From positions 186,001-250,000 of the forward strand of contig NZ_MJEH01000011.1 of the NCBI RefSeq assembly GCF_001742425.1: 64,000 nucleotides of DNA, written 5' to 3'. The DNA comes from Bacillus solimangrovi. Lineage in GTDB: Bacteria > Bacillota > Bacilli > Bacillales > Bacillaceae_N. The translations under genes were made by a program, and so were the position numbers. Shown piece after piece: positions 1 through 8,517 of this stretch. Numbering within the stretch: the first letter of the stretch is position 1; each line of letters starts with the position of its first letter. Under the pieces are notes generated by a model that ran no database searches, was not told where the DNA came from, and saw only the letters and a program-made list of their open reading frames with translations.

Positions 1-156
1 GAAGGATCTGAATATGCAGGTGATGCTTCTATTTCTGTACATATAGGGCATCCTTATGCAAATACTGACAGAATCATTATCGAAACAACTTCAGATAATT
101 ATTTAATCTACACAAGTAACGGTGATGGAATCTTAGAACTATTACAAGAAGGTTAA
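1..156 (+). CDS. C-terminal fragment of a protein of unknown function
   Basis: An open frame enters from the left edge and ends at TAA 154-156, leaving 51 residues. The fragment is polar and beta-rich and ends GILELLQEG; I do not recognise a family. It is followed by a strong hairpin, which supports a real gene end. The 5' part lies outside the window, so function cannot be judged. Confidence 0.6.
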   Translation, partial: EGSEYAGDASISVHIGHPYANTDRIIIETTSDNYLIYTSNGDGILELLQEG

Positions 157-170
157 AACTAAAGTGTTCA

Positions 171-217
171 ATTAATAGATCTGTTGCCTAATTCATATAG
201 GCAACAGATCTATTAAT
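171..217. terminator. Bidirectional rho-independent terminator
   Basis: A perfect 18-bp inverted repeat (arms 171-188 and 200-217) with an 11-nt loop lies between two convergent genes, the fragment ending at 156 and the nitrilase ending at 221. Neither side has a long T-run, but arm length and position fit a shared terminator. Confidence 0.7.
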
Positions 218-220
218 CAT

Positions 221-979
221 TCATTGTAATAAATCTTGATTAAACCGCTTTGCTAGCAATCTATCAGCTTGTTTTGTATCAATATTACAAACAAGTAATT
301 GTTCAGCGTTCTTACTAACTCCCATTAATCTCTCTCCAGTTGGGGAGATGAGAGATGTTGTACTTCCTTGATTTTCAAGTGCATAGTTAACACTAGCAAA
401 ATAAATATTGTTTTCTACACTTCTACATATCATTGCATAGTCATAAAATTCAGGATTAGGCACACTACCTGTAAATTGAGGATGAAACACGATACTCGCT
501 CCACGCACAGCTGCCCATCTTACTGTTTCTGGGTACCTCCAGCCCTCATGGCAAATAACGATACCAAACTTAACATTTTTAATTTCAAATAATTGACGCC
601 CACTACCTGGAACATAATTAAAAAAGTCTTCGTCTGGAGCAATTTGATTTTTTGTTTGATAGCCAAGTATTTCACCATTTTCATCTATAACAAATGCAAC
701 GAGGTGTAAGCCGAGTTCATCTGTCCATTCCAATGGTAAAATAACTGCTAATTTCAATTGTTTCGCTAATGCACAAATTTCATCCAATACAGAAGTTTGA
801 AAATCGTGATTATACTCGTCTACCTCATAACCTACACCTCTTAATCCAGGAACGATTGATTCTGGAAAGCAAATAATATCACAGTGGTTTTGATGTGCCT
901 GCTTTATCATATCCTTAACAATTTCCAAACCTTCTGATGCTGATTGTGGAAACTTTGTTTGAGCTAAACCGATCTTCAT
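221..979 (-). CDS. Carbon-nitrogen hydrolase (nitrilase superfamily)
   Basis: A 252-residue protein of the nitrilase/amidase fold, probably a cytosolic amidohydrolase acting on a small amide or carbamoyl substrate. The catalytic triad is visible: Glu in CFPES (near residue 40), Lys in YQTKNQ (near 110) and Cys in VICHEGWR (near 144). The ATG at 979 has an AGGGAGGAG ribosome site just upstream. It is a single gene, not obviously part of an operon. The family contains many specificities (omega-amidase, carbamoylputrescine hydrolase, others) and nothing here decides between them. Confidence 0.85.
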   Translation of the reverse strand: MKIGLAQTKFPQSASEGLEIVKDMIKQAHQNHCDIICFPESIVPGLRGVGYEVDEYNHDFQTSVLDEICALAKQLKLAVILPLEWTDELGLHLVAFVIDENGEILGYQTKNQIAPDEDFFNYVPGSGRQLFEIKNVKFGIVICHEGWRYPETVRWAAVRGASIVFHPQFTGSVPNPEFYDYAMICRSVENNIYFASVNYALENQGSTTSLISPTGERLMGVSKNAEQLLVCNIDTKQADRLLAKRFNQDLLQ

Positions 980-1061
980 GTGTCTCTCCTCCCTAATTAC
1001 TTAGTCTACTAATATTATGTATTTTTCTAAAATATCAGAAAAACATATAATATACAAATAA

Positions 1062-1099
1062 AAAAAGGTGGTAATCCATTAACTGAATTAGCACCTTTT
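1062..1099 (-). terminator. Terminator of ppiB
   Basis: An imperfect inverted repeat (AAAAGGTG...CACCTTTT with inner TAAT/ATTA pairing) lies just downstream of the ppiB stop. It is followed by a run of T on the minus strand. Confidence 0.7.
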
Positions 1100-1107
1100 A
1101 ATTAGTT

Positions 1108-1545
1108 TTACTCTTCCCAAACTTTAACTTCTTTCATGATATCACCTGGTTGGATGCGAAGAACTGTATCCATTCCTTCTGTCACCTTACCAAATACTGT
1201 GTGTACACCATCTAGATGTGGTTGTGGCTCATGTACGATAAAGAATTGGCTACCACCAGTATCTTTACCAGCGTGTGCCATTGAAAGTGAACCTACTTCA
1301 TGTTTGTGTGGGTTCCCTTCAGTTTCACATTTGATTGAGTAACCTGGACCACCTGTACCTGTACCGTGTGGGCAACCACCTTGTGCTACGAAACCTGGAA
1401 TGACACGGTGGAATGTTAATCCATCATAATATCCTTCGCTCGCTAATTTTTCGAAGTTAGCTACCGTTCCTGGTGCTTCATTTGGGAAAAATTCGATTTC
1501 GATTTTTTCTCCATTTTCAAAAGAAATCTGTCCTTTTTTAGCCAT
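1108..1545 (-). CDS. ppiB: Peptidyl-prolyl cis-trans isomerase, cyclophilin type
   Basis: A 145-residue single-domain cyclophilin that should catalyse proline cis-trans isomerisation in the cytoplasm. Hallmark stretches are [13 protein letters not shown] (active-site Arg and Phe), GSQFFI and the [12 protein letters not shown] segment. Its length matches Bacillus PpiB. It lies next to lysA as in Bacillus subtilis, here with a gap of about 230 bp. It has its own terminator and a start with AGGAG-type spacing, so it is probably monocistronic. Confidence 0.95.
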   Translation of the reverse strand: MAKKGQISFENGEKIEIEFFPNEAPGTVANFEKLASEGYYDGLTFHRVIPGFVAQGGCPHGTGTGGPGYSIKCETEGNPHKHEVGSLSMAHAGKDTGGSQFFIVHEPQPHLDGVHTVFGKVTEGMDTVLRIQPGDIMKEVKVWEE

Positions 1546-1608
1546 CTAAATTCGCTCCTTTTATGTATACCTTAATTAACCTATATCACGTACTAACCGG
1601 CACTAAGA

Positions 1609-1641
1609 CACCACTTCTACATTTTAATAGTTGAAGTGGTG
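1609..1641 (-). terminator. Hairpin between lysA and ppiB, possible lysA terminator
   Basis: Nine-bp arms CACCACTTC (1609-1617) and GAAGTGGTG (1633-1641) enclose a 15-nt loop downstream of lysA. There is no T-run, so termination is uncertain; it may be only a processing or stability hairpin. Confidence 0.35.
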
Positions 1642-1696
1642 ATCAGCGTCATTATTAACACGATAAGTTGAACTATATCATATCACATAACACATC

Positions 1697-1723
1697 ATAA
1701 AGTGAAACTTCTAACAGTGAAGA
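1697..1723 (-). repeat. Dispersed repeat copy 1 (AGAAGTTTCACTTTAT family)
   Basis: On the minus strand this reads CTTCACTGTTAGAAG followed by TTTCACTTTAT. It differs by one base from the copy near 32760-32785. It shares the 16-bp core AGAAGTTTCACTTTAT with the copy at 3370-3385. It lies just 3' of lysA. Confidence 0.6.
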
Positions 1724-1775
1724 TCTTATATCATCATCAACTGATGGTTAGTTAATCTAGCTCAGTAAGGACTGA

Positions 1776-3077
1776 TTATAATGAAAGGTCATATCGTACT
1801 AGATCTTCGTAAGACTCACGTTTAATAACGAGCTTCGCTACTCCATTCTCTACAAAAACTACTGCTGGGCGTGGAATACGATTGTAGTTATTCGCCATTG
1901 AATAACCGTAAGCACCTGTGCAGAATACAGCAAGAACATCGTCACCTTTCACCTTTGGAAGTTCAACGTCCCAAATAAGCATGTCACCCGACTCACAACA
2001 CTTACCCGCAATTGATACTAACTCTTCTCGTTCATCATTCATACGATTTGCAAGAGCTGCATCATATTTTGCTTGGTATAATGCTGGACGAAGATTATCA
2101 CTCATTCCACCATCAACTGCAACATACTTCCTTACATTAGGTATTTCTTTTGTAGAACCTACTGAATAAAGTGTTGTACCTGCATCTCCAACAATTGAAC
2201 GACCTGGTTCAATCCAAATCTCTGGAACTGGTAAACCAAATTGTTCTGACTTTGCTTTTACTGCTTGAATAATTTCTTCAATATATTGATTCGGTAACAA
2301 TGGATCATCCTCATCTGTATAACGAATACCGAAACCTCCACCGAGATTCATCACTTTTGGTATGTAATCCATCTCGTGATACCATCTATTCATTGCTTCA
2401 TAAATTTTCTCAGCAGCCATAACAAAACCTGTTGATTCGAAGATTTGCGAACCGATATGACAATGCACACCTAGCAATTCAATATGTTCTGAATCTTTCA
2501 CAGCTTGAATGGCACCTTCGACTTGTCCGCTTCCTAGATCAAAACCAAACTTTGAATCTTCATGTCCTGTTAAAATATAATCATGTGTATGAGCCTCAAT
2601 CCCTGGTGTAATTCGTAATAGAACAGGAATCTTAACTCCCTTTTCTTTACTTACTTGTTCGAGAAGGCTTATTTCATAGAAGTTATCCGTTACGAAGCAA
2701 CCGATTCCTGCTTCAACTCCCATTCTAATCTCTTCTATACTCTTATTATTACCATGGAAATGAATTTTCTTTACCGGAAAACCAGCTTGAACCGCTGTAT
2801 ATAACTCACCTGCTGAAACAACATCTAAGCTTAGACCTTCTTGTGCAACGAGTTGAATCATCGCTTTACAAGAAAATGCTTTACTTGCATAAGCAACTTG
2901 AGCTGTAATACCGTGTTTCTCAAATGTTTGTTTGAAAGAACGCATTCGTTCCCGGATTAAAGCTGTATCATAAGCGATCAATGGTGTACCATACTCTTTC
3001 GTTAACTCAATAACATCTACACCACCGATTTCAAGATGTCCATTATCGTTGATTTTACTCACTCCATGTAGTTCCAT
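1776..3077 (-). CDS. lysA: Diaminopimelate decarboxylase
   Basis: A 433-residue PLP enzyme that decarboxylates meso-diaminopimelate to L-lysine, the last step of lysine synthesis. Visible marks are the PLP-lysine region YASKAFSC (near residue 65), HCHIGSQ, the glycine loop LGGGFGIRY, EPGRS and the C-terminal CESGD substrate motif. GAGGGG precedes the ATG at 3077. It follows the spoVA operon but is separated from it by a terminator. I see no lysine riboswitch upstream. This genome therefore makes lysine here and appears to degrade it through kamA 45 kb away. Confidence 0.97.
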   Translation of the reverse strand: MELHGVSKINDNGHLEIGGVDVIELTKEYGTPLIAYDTALIRERMRSFKQTFEKHGITAQVAYASKAFSCKAMIQLVAQEGLSLDVVSAGELYTAVQAGFPVKKIHFHGNNKSIEEIRMGVEAGIGCFVTDNFYEISLLEQVSKEKGVKIPVLLRITPGIEAHTHDYILTGHEDSKFGFDLGSGQVEGAIQAVKDSEHIELLGVHCHIGSQIFESTGFVMAAEKIYEAMNRWYHEMDYIPKVMNLGGGFGIRYTDEDDPLLPNQYIEEIIQAVKAKSEQFGLPVPEIWIEPGRSIVGDAGTTLYSVGSTKEIPNVRKYVAVDGGMSDNLRPALYQAKYDAALANRMNDEREELVSIAGKCCESGDMLIWDVELPKVKGDDVLAVFCTGAYGYSMANNYNRIPRPAVVFVENGVAKLVIKRESYEDLVRYDLSL

Positions 3078-3164
3078 CGTGTTCCCCTCATTTTCTATAA
3101 ACTATTCTTAAGCATTCACTTCATACGAAATATTCTGTATACCATTATGGTAAGAATGGAAATA

Positions 3165-3195
3165 AAGGCAGTTATGATAACTAACTGCCCTTTTG
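3165..3195 (-). terminator. Terminator of the spoVA operon
   Basis: The stem GGCAGTTA/TAACTGCC with flanking A and T runs lies between spoVAF and lysA. On the minus strand a purine-rich stem is followed by TTTATTT. It separates the sporulation transcript from lysA. Confidence 0.75.
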
Positions 3196-3363
3196 AAACT
3201 TTCGTACTTTGCTCTATTAAAAAACACTTTACCACACAAGTGCAAACCTTTCAATTAACGATTGTTCCATATTTATTCCCTCAAAATTATCATATGGATA
3301 TTTGGATATCATGATAGCCTTCTGCTCGTTTCAACACAGTCTATCTTTAAATCCTTCCTATCC

Positions 3364-3385
3364 ATTAATAGAAGTTTCACTTTAT
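3364..3385 (+). repeat. Dispersed repeat copy 2, overlapping the spoVAF stop codon
   Basis: The 16-bp core AGAAGTTTCACTTTAT occupies 3370-3385. The minus-strand TAA of spoVAF (3384-3382) lies inside it, so the repeat now supplies the stop codon and final bases of the gene. Confidence 0.6.
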
Positions 3386-4869
3386 GTTGGCTGTTTTTTC
3401 GGATTACGTGGATGAACAATGCTTGGTCTCGTTTTTGAAAGCGGTACGGAAATTCGTACAAGAATTTGCATAAATGCCTTTGGATTAAACGGTACAAACG
3501 GCCATAAGTAAGGGGTATTTAACGAGCGTATTTGAATTAAGAAGATTAACGCAACCGTAACTGATATCATAAACCCAGGTACTCCAAACAACGCAACAGA
3601 TAATATGAATATTGTCCTTACTAATTTATTTGCAACAGCTAATTCGTAACTCGGTGTAGCAAACGTTCCAATTGCTGCTACTGCGACGTACAAGATTACC
3701 TCAGGTACAAATAACCCTACGTCTATTGCAATTTGTCCAATTAATACTGCTGCTATTAGACCCATTGCGGTAGATAAAGGAGTTGGTGTATGAATAGCAG
3801 CCATCCGTAATAAATCTAATCCAAAGTCAGCAATTAACAACTGAACAACAACAGGAACGTTTGTCTCTTCATTTGGCCCTACAAATTCAAGTGCTGGTGG
3901 TAATAATTGAGGTTCGAGTACTAGCAAAAACCATAAAGGAGTTAAAAACATAGCAATAAACATTCCAAAGAATCGAATCCATCGATAGTATGCACCAACT
4001 GCTGGTGTTTGCCGATACTCTTCTGCGTGTTGAACATGGTGAAAAAATGTTGTAGGTGTAATAATAACACTCGGAGACGTATCAACCATGATGAGTACGT
4101 GACCCTCTAATAAATGAGTTGCTCCAACATCTGGCCGTTCTGTGTATCGAACGAGTGGGAAAGGATTAAATCCTTGTTTCACAAGGAATTCTTCAATGGT
4201 CTTATCAGCCATTGGTACGCCATCTATTGTAATTTCATTTAATTCTTTCCGAATGACTTCGATTAATTGTTTGTCAGCAACATCTTCTATATATGCAATA
4301 CAAATATCTGTCTTCGACCGTTCACCAACTTGCAAGATTTCGTAACGTAATCGCTCATCTCGAATACGTCGCCTCGTCAATGCTGTATTTTCAATAATGT
4401 TTTCTGTATATCCATCTCGTGAACCACGCACAATTTTCTCATTATCTGGCTCTTCAGGTGAACGACCTGGATAACTTCTAACATCCACGATAAAACCTTG
4501 TGATTCATCTTCAATTAAAATAATAATTAACCCTGATAACAATTGATCAACAACTTCGTCCATCGTTTTTGCAGGTTGTACCTGTTGATGAACGAGACGA
4601 TTCTCGATTAAATTTCGTGTGTTATATACTGGCACTTCATTATCATTAATTTCAACCATTTCTTTTAGAAGCTCAATAATAATATTACTGTCACAAAGTC
4701 CATTAACGAAATAAATATTTACCCATTTGTTCAATATTTTCAACTTACGAACACCTATATCAAAGCTAACACCTAAACCAATACGTTCTTTTAAATATTG
4801 CTCATTTTTAGGTAAATCGGAAGAAACGGGTATTTTTTCTTCCTTCTGTTTTGTGCTTTCACTTACCAA
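3382..4869 (-). CDS. spoVAF: Stage V sporulation protein AF (GerA-type A-subunit family)
   Basis: About 495 residues, related to the GerAA/GerBA germinant-receptor A subunits. It has a long soluble N-terminal half followed by a membrane half with several helices (starting near WIRFFGMFIAMFLTPLWF) and the proline-rich ending typical of the family. SpoVAF acts in the inner membrane of the dormant spore as part of the channel that releases dipicolinic acid. A GTG at 4878 lies inside the GAGGTG ribosome site, so I prefer the TTG at 4869, which has 6-nt spacing. It is the last gene of the spoVA operon, 25 bp after spoVAD. Confidence 0.93.
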   Translation of the reverse strand: MVSESTKQKEEKIPVSSDLPKNEQYLKERIGLGVSFDIGVRKLKILNKWVNIYFVNGLCDSNIIIELLKEMVEINDNEVPVYNTRNLIENRLVHQQVQPAKTMDEVVDQLLSGLIIILIEDESQGFIVDVRSYPGRSPEEPDNEKIVRGSRDGYTENIIENTALTRRRIRDERLRYEILQVGERSKTDICIAYIEDVADKQLIEVIRKELNEITIDGVPMADKTIEEFLVKQGFNPFPLVRYTERPDVGATHLLEGHVLIMVDTSPSVIITPTTFFHHVQHAEEYRQTPAVGAYYRWIRFFGMFIAMFLTPLWFLLVLEPQLLPPALEFVGPNEETNVPVVVQLLIADFGLDLLRMAAIHTPTPLSTAMGLIAAVLIGQIAIDVGLFVPEVILYVAVAAIGTFATPSYELAVANKLVRTIFILSVALFGVPGFMISVTVALIFLIQIRSLNTPYLWPFVPFNPKAFMQILVRISVPLSKTRPSIVHPRNPKKQPT

Positions 4870-4894
4870 ATTGTTCACCTCTTTTCTACTTTAA

Positions 4895-5911
4895 TTATGA
4901 AGAAGTCGGAACATGCTCAAAGACGACACCGTGTGCAATACATGGAATGGTTTCCTTTTGATTAAGCATCGTTGGACTTAACAACGCTCCTGTAGCAACA
5001 ATAAAAATCCGTTTTAAACTACCTTTTGCTACTTCATCTAACAAATGCCCATATGTGACAACAGCTGAACAACCACATCCACTACCTCCAGCAAACGTTC
5101 CTTGGTCAGAATAATAGATCATTAACCCACAATCATTGTGTATATTCGTCATATCAAAGCCTTCCTTTTGTAGTAAATCAACTAATATTGGACTACCAAC
5201 TGCAGAAAGGTCTCCTGTTGCGATTAAGTCATAATCTTGAGGCGTACGTGCTAAATCACGAAAATGTCGAGAAATAGTATCCGCTGCAGCAGGTGCCATC
5301 GCACTCCCCATATCAAACGGGTCATTCAATCCATAATCAATGACTTTCCCAATCGTTGCCGAAGTAATTCTAACAGAACCTTCTTTTTTCCCTATTACAA
5401 TTGCACCTGCTCCTGTTACAGTAAATGTTGAAGTATCAGGCTTTTGACATCCATATTCTGTTGGGTATCGAAATTGTTTCTCAGCACTTGCATTATGACT
5501 ACTAGCAGCTGCTAACGTTCTGTTAGCAAAGCCACCATCAATTAGCGCAGAAGCAATTGCTAAAGTTTCCATTGAGGTCGAACACGCCCCGAACATACAA
5601 AGAAATGGAACTCTATATTCACGTGCAACATAATTTGACGTGACATTTTGATTAAGTAAGTCTCCAGCTAACATAAAATCAATGTCTGAATCAGCATAAC
5701 CTGCTTTATCTAACGCAGTATTGATTGCATCATTCATGATTCGTCTTTCAGCCATTTCCCAGCTAGACTCTCCACAATCTAACTTTTCATAAGTAATATC
5801 GAACAACTTTCCTAGTGGACCACGTGCTTCCTTTGGTCCAACTGCGGTACCTTTCCCTTCTACAAATATCGGTTCTTGGAAAAGCCACGTTTGTTCTCCA
5901 ATCAGTTTCAT
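4895..5911 (-). CDS. spoVAD: Stage V sporulation protein AD
   Basis: A 338-residue thiolase-fold protein that binds dipicolinic acid and is needed for its uptake into the forespore. Recognisable blocks are AGDLLNQNVTSNYVARE, the CMFGACSTSMET segment, SSHNASAEKQFRYPTEYG, FAGGSGCGCSAVVTYGH and the ETIPCIAHGVVFE ending. It lies directly before spoVAF. Upstream the next gene is spoVAB, 165-185 bp away, whereas in other Bacilli spoVAC precedes spoVAD and spoVAE follows it. Neither is here. The RBS is weak (AAAGG/AGG), spaced further than usual. Confidence 0.95.
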   Translation of the reverse strand: MKLIGEQTWLFQEPIFVEGKGTAVGPKEARGPLGKLFDITYEKLDCGESSWEMAERRIMNDAINTALDKAGYADSDIDFMLAGDLLNQNVTSNYVAREYRVPFLCMFGACSTSMETLAIASALIDGGFANRTLAAASSHNASAEKQFRYPTEYGCQKPDTSTFTVTGAGAIVIGKKEGSVRITSATIGKVIDYGLNDPFDMGSAMAPAAADTISRHFRDLARTPQDYDLIATGDLSAVGSPILVDLLQKEGFDMTNIHNDCGLMIYYSDQGTFAGGSGCGCSAVVTYGHLLDEVAKGSLKRIFIVATGALLSPTMLNQKETIPCIAHGVVFEHVPTSS

Positions 5912-6075
5912 TGAACATTACCTGCCTTTATTCGATAATCATTCCTTCTATGCATGTTCATTACCTACTATGCCTTCATTACATATAAGTTTTGTATTGT
6001 ATTTATTGAGATAGGATGATTAATTCCGAATCAGATTAAGCAAATACAATTATCCTATCTTAGCAAGAACTTACC
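5912..6075. other. Gap inside the spoVA operon where spoVAC would be expected
   Basis: About 165 non-coding bases separate spoVAB from spoVAD, although sporulation operons are normally tightly packed. I find no remnant of a SpoVAC reading frame. The gap holds an inverted repeat with 9-bp arms, AGATAGGAT (6009-6017) and ATCCTATCT (6052-6060), separated by 34 bases. This could be a deletion scar or an internal regulatory site. Confidence 0.5.
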
Positions 6076-6498
6076 TTATAGATCGACAAAATATATCCAT
6101 TGAAATAACGAGCCAAAAATTTTCCCAAACACAATAGCCATGAGCAAGATAACAATTTGACCATCAATGCCAATTCGTTTTGCCAATATCGGTAACACAT
6201 TCAACACTTCAGTTAATGCGGCAGCGAGCATTCCAATGAACACACCGCATCCTAATCCAATCGGAATTAATAACAAAGAAGATAAATGAAAGTTCATTCC
6301 TCGTAATCCAAACCATCCACCTGCACAAGCTCCCGCAACTACACTCCATTCATATGCTCGTATAAATTTCATCGTTTTCGTTAATTGAGTTAATCGTGGG
6401 ATAATCCCAAGTACTGCAAGAAAGGCAACAAATCCTGAACCAACCGCTAATCCTCCAGCTAGACCAATGAACATAATGAATAGAATTTCAATTGTCAT
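6076..6498 (-). CDS. spoVAB: Stage V sporulation protein AB
   Basis: About 140 residues, nearly all membrane segments, with the family signature GLAGGLAVGSGFVAFL followed by GIIPRLTQLTK and AALTEVLNVLPILAKR. The frame is open to 6528, but the upstream Met has no ribosome site. The ATG at 6498 overlaps the spoVAA stop by 11 bases, gives the usual family length and suggests translational coupling. SpoVAB is an inner spore membrane component of the dipicolinic acid uptake system. Confidence 0.93.
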   Translation of the reverse strand: MTIEILFIMFIGLAGGLAVGSGFVAFLAVLGIIPRLTQLTKTMKFIRAYEWSVVAGACAGGWFGLRGMNFHLSSLLLIPIGLGCGVFIGMLAAALTEVLNVLPILAKRIGIDGQIVILLMAIVFGKIFGSLFQWIYFVDL

Positions 6499-7108
6499 CA
6501 AGTTTTTTAATACTCTCTTTATTTTCATTAATGATCATATATTGGTCTAGATCTTGCTGATATTTGAACATTTCTACTTCTAGAGGACTTGGTTCTTCAT
6601 TGAAACGTTTCTTAAAGAGATGATTAAAGAACAATACCATCCCTAAACCCAAACCTATTGAATAAGGAATTTGAAACAATAGTGGTTTCTTCTCTTCTTT
6701 TCCAGTTATCAGTGTATATATTTTTTGATGAACCCCTTGCATACTTACATCCTCATGAAAATTCATTATCGCAAGGCCTGCCCCAAAAAAGAGTAATAAC
6801 CATACAGCTGAAAAAGATAAAATTGACCAATTTTTCTTTGCTACCATAACCTCAACAAGCACTTGATTTGGTCCTGTTATTTGAATGTCAATCTCAGGAT
6901 CAACCTCCATAATTAAGTCGATTATTTTTATCATTTCGATGATAATGATGCTTTTATCTTGTGGAGATACTTGATGAACGATGATATCTTTAATTATTTC
7001 TTTCACTTCAACCTCAGCCGAAATTCGCGCAACATCGCTAAGTCTCAAGGCTTGATTTTGTTTTGTCATAACACGTTGGTGTAACCTGAGATAACAAACT
7101 TTCTGCAT
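6488..7108 (-). CDS. spoVAA: Stage V sporulation protein AA
   Basis: About 206 residues: a soluble N-terminal domain of about 95 residues, then two hydrophobic segments (near WSILSFSAVWLLLFFGAG and IPYSIGLGLGMVLFF) and a charged C-terminus. It is first in the spoVA operon, behind a matching sigma-G promoter. A GTG at 7117 overlaps the GAGGTG ribosome site, so the ATG at 7108 is chosen. In B. subtilis SpoVAA belongs to the forespore-expressed dipicolinic acid transport complex. Confidence 0.92.
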   Translation of the reverse strand: MQKVCYLRLHQRVMTKQNQALRLSDVARISAEVEVKEIIKDIIVHQVSPQDKSIIIIEMIKIIDLIMEVDPEIDIQITGPNQVLVEVMVAKKNWSILSFSAVWLLLFFGAGLAIMNFHEDVSMQGVHQKIYTLITGKEEKKPLLFQIPYSIGLGLGMVLFFNHLFKKRFNEEPSPLEVEMFKYQQDLDQYMIINENKESIKKLDDN

Positions 7109-7157
7109 ACTTGTCACCTCATTTCATATTTTACAAATTCAACAAAGTGTCTACTCG

Positions 7158-7187
7158 TAGTATGAGAATCCGTTGATAAGGTCATGC
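7158..7187 (-). promoter_or_regulatory. Candidate sigma-G promoter of the spoVA operon
   Basis: On the minus strand GCATG (7187-7183) is followed after exactly 18 bases by CATACTA (7164-7158), a full match to the forespore sigma-G pattern. It lies 50 bases before spoVAA. The B. subtilis spoVA operon is known to be sigma-G dependent. Confidence 0.8.
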
Positions 7188-7271
7188 GAAATGAAGTAAA
7201 GTAATAACTGGAAGAAATGTTAATCATCAATTTATCTCTTCAATTAGCAATCGATTTTTCAACAAAAAAAA

Positions 7272-7291
7272 GACAGGCAACTGCCTGTCTG
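7272..7291 (-). terminator. Terminator of the spoIIA operon
   Basis: The 8-bp stem AGACAGGC/GCCTGTCT with a 4-nt loop is followed on the minus strand by eight T. It lies 15 bp after sigF and separates spoIIA from spoVA. Confidence 0.95.
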
Positions 7292-7305
7292 CTTAAAAAT
7301 CAATA

Positions 7306-8061
7306 TTAATCGGTTTTAATATGTTGCTTCATTTGTTTTAAAATCTTCTTTTCCAGTCTAGATACTTGGACTTGGGAGATGCCAAGACGCTCAGCCACCT
7401 CTGACTGTGTCTTATCTTTATAATACCTCATGTAGACGATAAGACGCTCTCGTTCATCAAGTGTGCGTATCGCTTCTTCAAGAGCAATTTTGTCAAACCA
7501 TTTCGTTTCTGTTTGATCGGCAATCTGGTCTAATAGTGTAATTGGATCTCCATCATTTTCATAAACGGTTTCATGAATTGAAGATGGCGCGCGACTCGCT
7601 TCTTGCGCCATCACTACATCTTCAACAGAAAGATCAAGTTCGTCTGCGATTTCTGTAACTGTTGGTGCTCTGCCATATTTTTTTGAAAGTTCATCTTTTT
7701 TTCTTCGTATCTTATTGCCCGTTTCCTTCAAGGAACGACTTACCTTCACCGTACCATCATCACGAATAAACCTTTGGATTTCTCCGATTATCATCGGAAC
7801 AGCATAAGTTGAGAACTTCACATCATAACTTAAGTCAAACTTATCAACTGATTTAAGTAACCCTATACAACCTATTTGAAAAAGATCGTCTGGCTCATAA
7901 CCTCGATTAAGGAATCGTTGGACAACAGACCAAACGAGACGCATATTCCGCTCAACAATCGTATCACGAGCCTCATAGTCACCAGCCTGACTGCGTTTTA
8001 TAAGGTCCTTCACCTCATGATCCTGTAAATAAGTTTCTTCTTTCTTGACCTCCACATCCAT
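7306..8061 (-). CDS. sigF: RNA polymerase sporulation sigma factor sigma-F
   Basis: A 251-residue sigma-70 family factor, the first forespore-specific sigma. Region 2 is seen as RNMRLVWSVVQRFLNRGYEPDDLFQIGCIGLL. Region 4 is a helix-turn-helix around TQSEVAERLGISQVQVSRLEKKIL. The gene is third in spoIIAA-spoIIAB-sigF and starts 12 bp after spoIIAB behind AAGGAG. SpoIIAB holds sigma-F inactive until SpoIIAA is dephosphorylated. Candidate targets in this window are dacF and, through sigma-G, the spoVA operon. Confidence 0.97.
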   Translation of the reverse strand: MDVEVKKEETYLQDHEVKDLIKRSQAGDYEARDTIVERNMRLVWSVVQRFLNRGYEPDDLFQIGCIGLLKSVDKFDLSYDVKFSTYAVPMIIGEIQRFIRDDGTVKVSRSLKETGNKIRRKKDELSKKYGRAPTVTEIADELDLSVEDVVMAQEASRAPSSIHETVYENDGDPITLLDQIADQTETKWFDKIALEEAIRTLDERERLIVYMRYYKDKTQSEVAERLGISQVQVSRLEKKILKQMKQHIKTD

Positions 8062-8073
8062 AGGCAGAACTCC

Positions 8074-8517
8074 TTAATTGCATAACGCTTTGCTTTTTGA
8101 AAGATGTTTTTTTAATCTAATTGTTGTTCCAGCGTCTGCTCTTGTTTCAATATCGACTTCATCCATGAAATTTTCCATAATTGTGAATCCCATTCCTGAT
8201 CGTTCTAACTCAGGTTTAGTCGTAAATAACGGTTGACGTGCTTCATCTAAGTCTTCAATACCCATTCCTCTATCTTCAATCGTAAGATGCACGATGCCTT
8301 CATGTTCCAACGTGACTGAAATATACACAATTCCATCAGGATTATTGTCATATCCATGGATAATCGCATTTGTTACAGCCTCTGAGACAACAGTCTTAAT
8401 TTCTGTCAATTCATCCATGGTTGGGTCCAACTGAGCAATGAACGCAGCAACTGTGACACGTGCAAATGATTCATTTTGACTGAGGGCGGAAAACTGTAAG
8501 TTCATTTCGTTTTTCAT
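8074..8517 (-). CDS. spoIIAB: Anti-sigma-F factor and SpoIIAA kinase
   Basis: A 147-residue GHKL-family ATPase. The N-box is seen in [11 protein letters not shown] and the G1 box in [10 protein letters not shown], followed by SGMGFTIM. Arg20, the residue known in B. subtilis to contact sigma-F, is at the same position. The protein binds sigma-F or phosphorylates SpoIIAA on serine, depending on the nucleotide bound. The ATG follows immediately after the spoIIAA stop (TAAATG), so the two are translationally coupled. Confidence 0.97.
   Translation of the reverse strand: MKNEMNLQFSALSQNESFARVTVAAFIAQLDPTMDELTEIKTVVSEAVTNAIIHGYDNNPDGIVYISVTLEHEGIVHLTIEDRGMGIEDLDEARQPLFTTKPELERSGMGFTIMENFMDEVDIETRADAGTTIRLKKHLSKSKALCN

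Noticed and set aside
3078-3164. Possible lysine riboswitch upstream of lysA
   Set aside because: The space is too short and no conserved L-box folds or sequences are visible.
3309-3497. 62-codon minus-strand frame across the spoVAF 3' end
   Set aside because: It overlaps the clear spoVAF gene in another frame and has no ribosome site.
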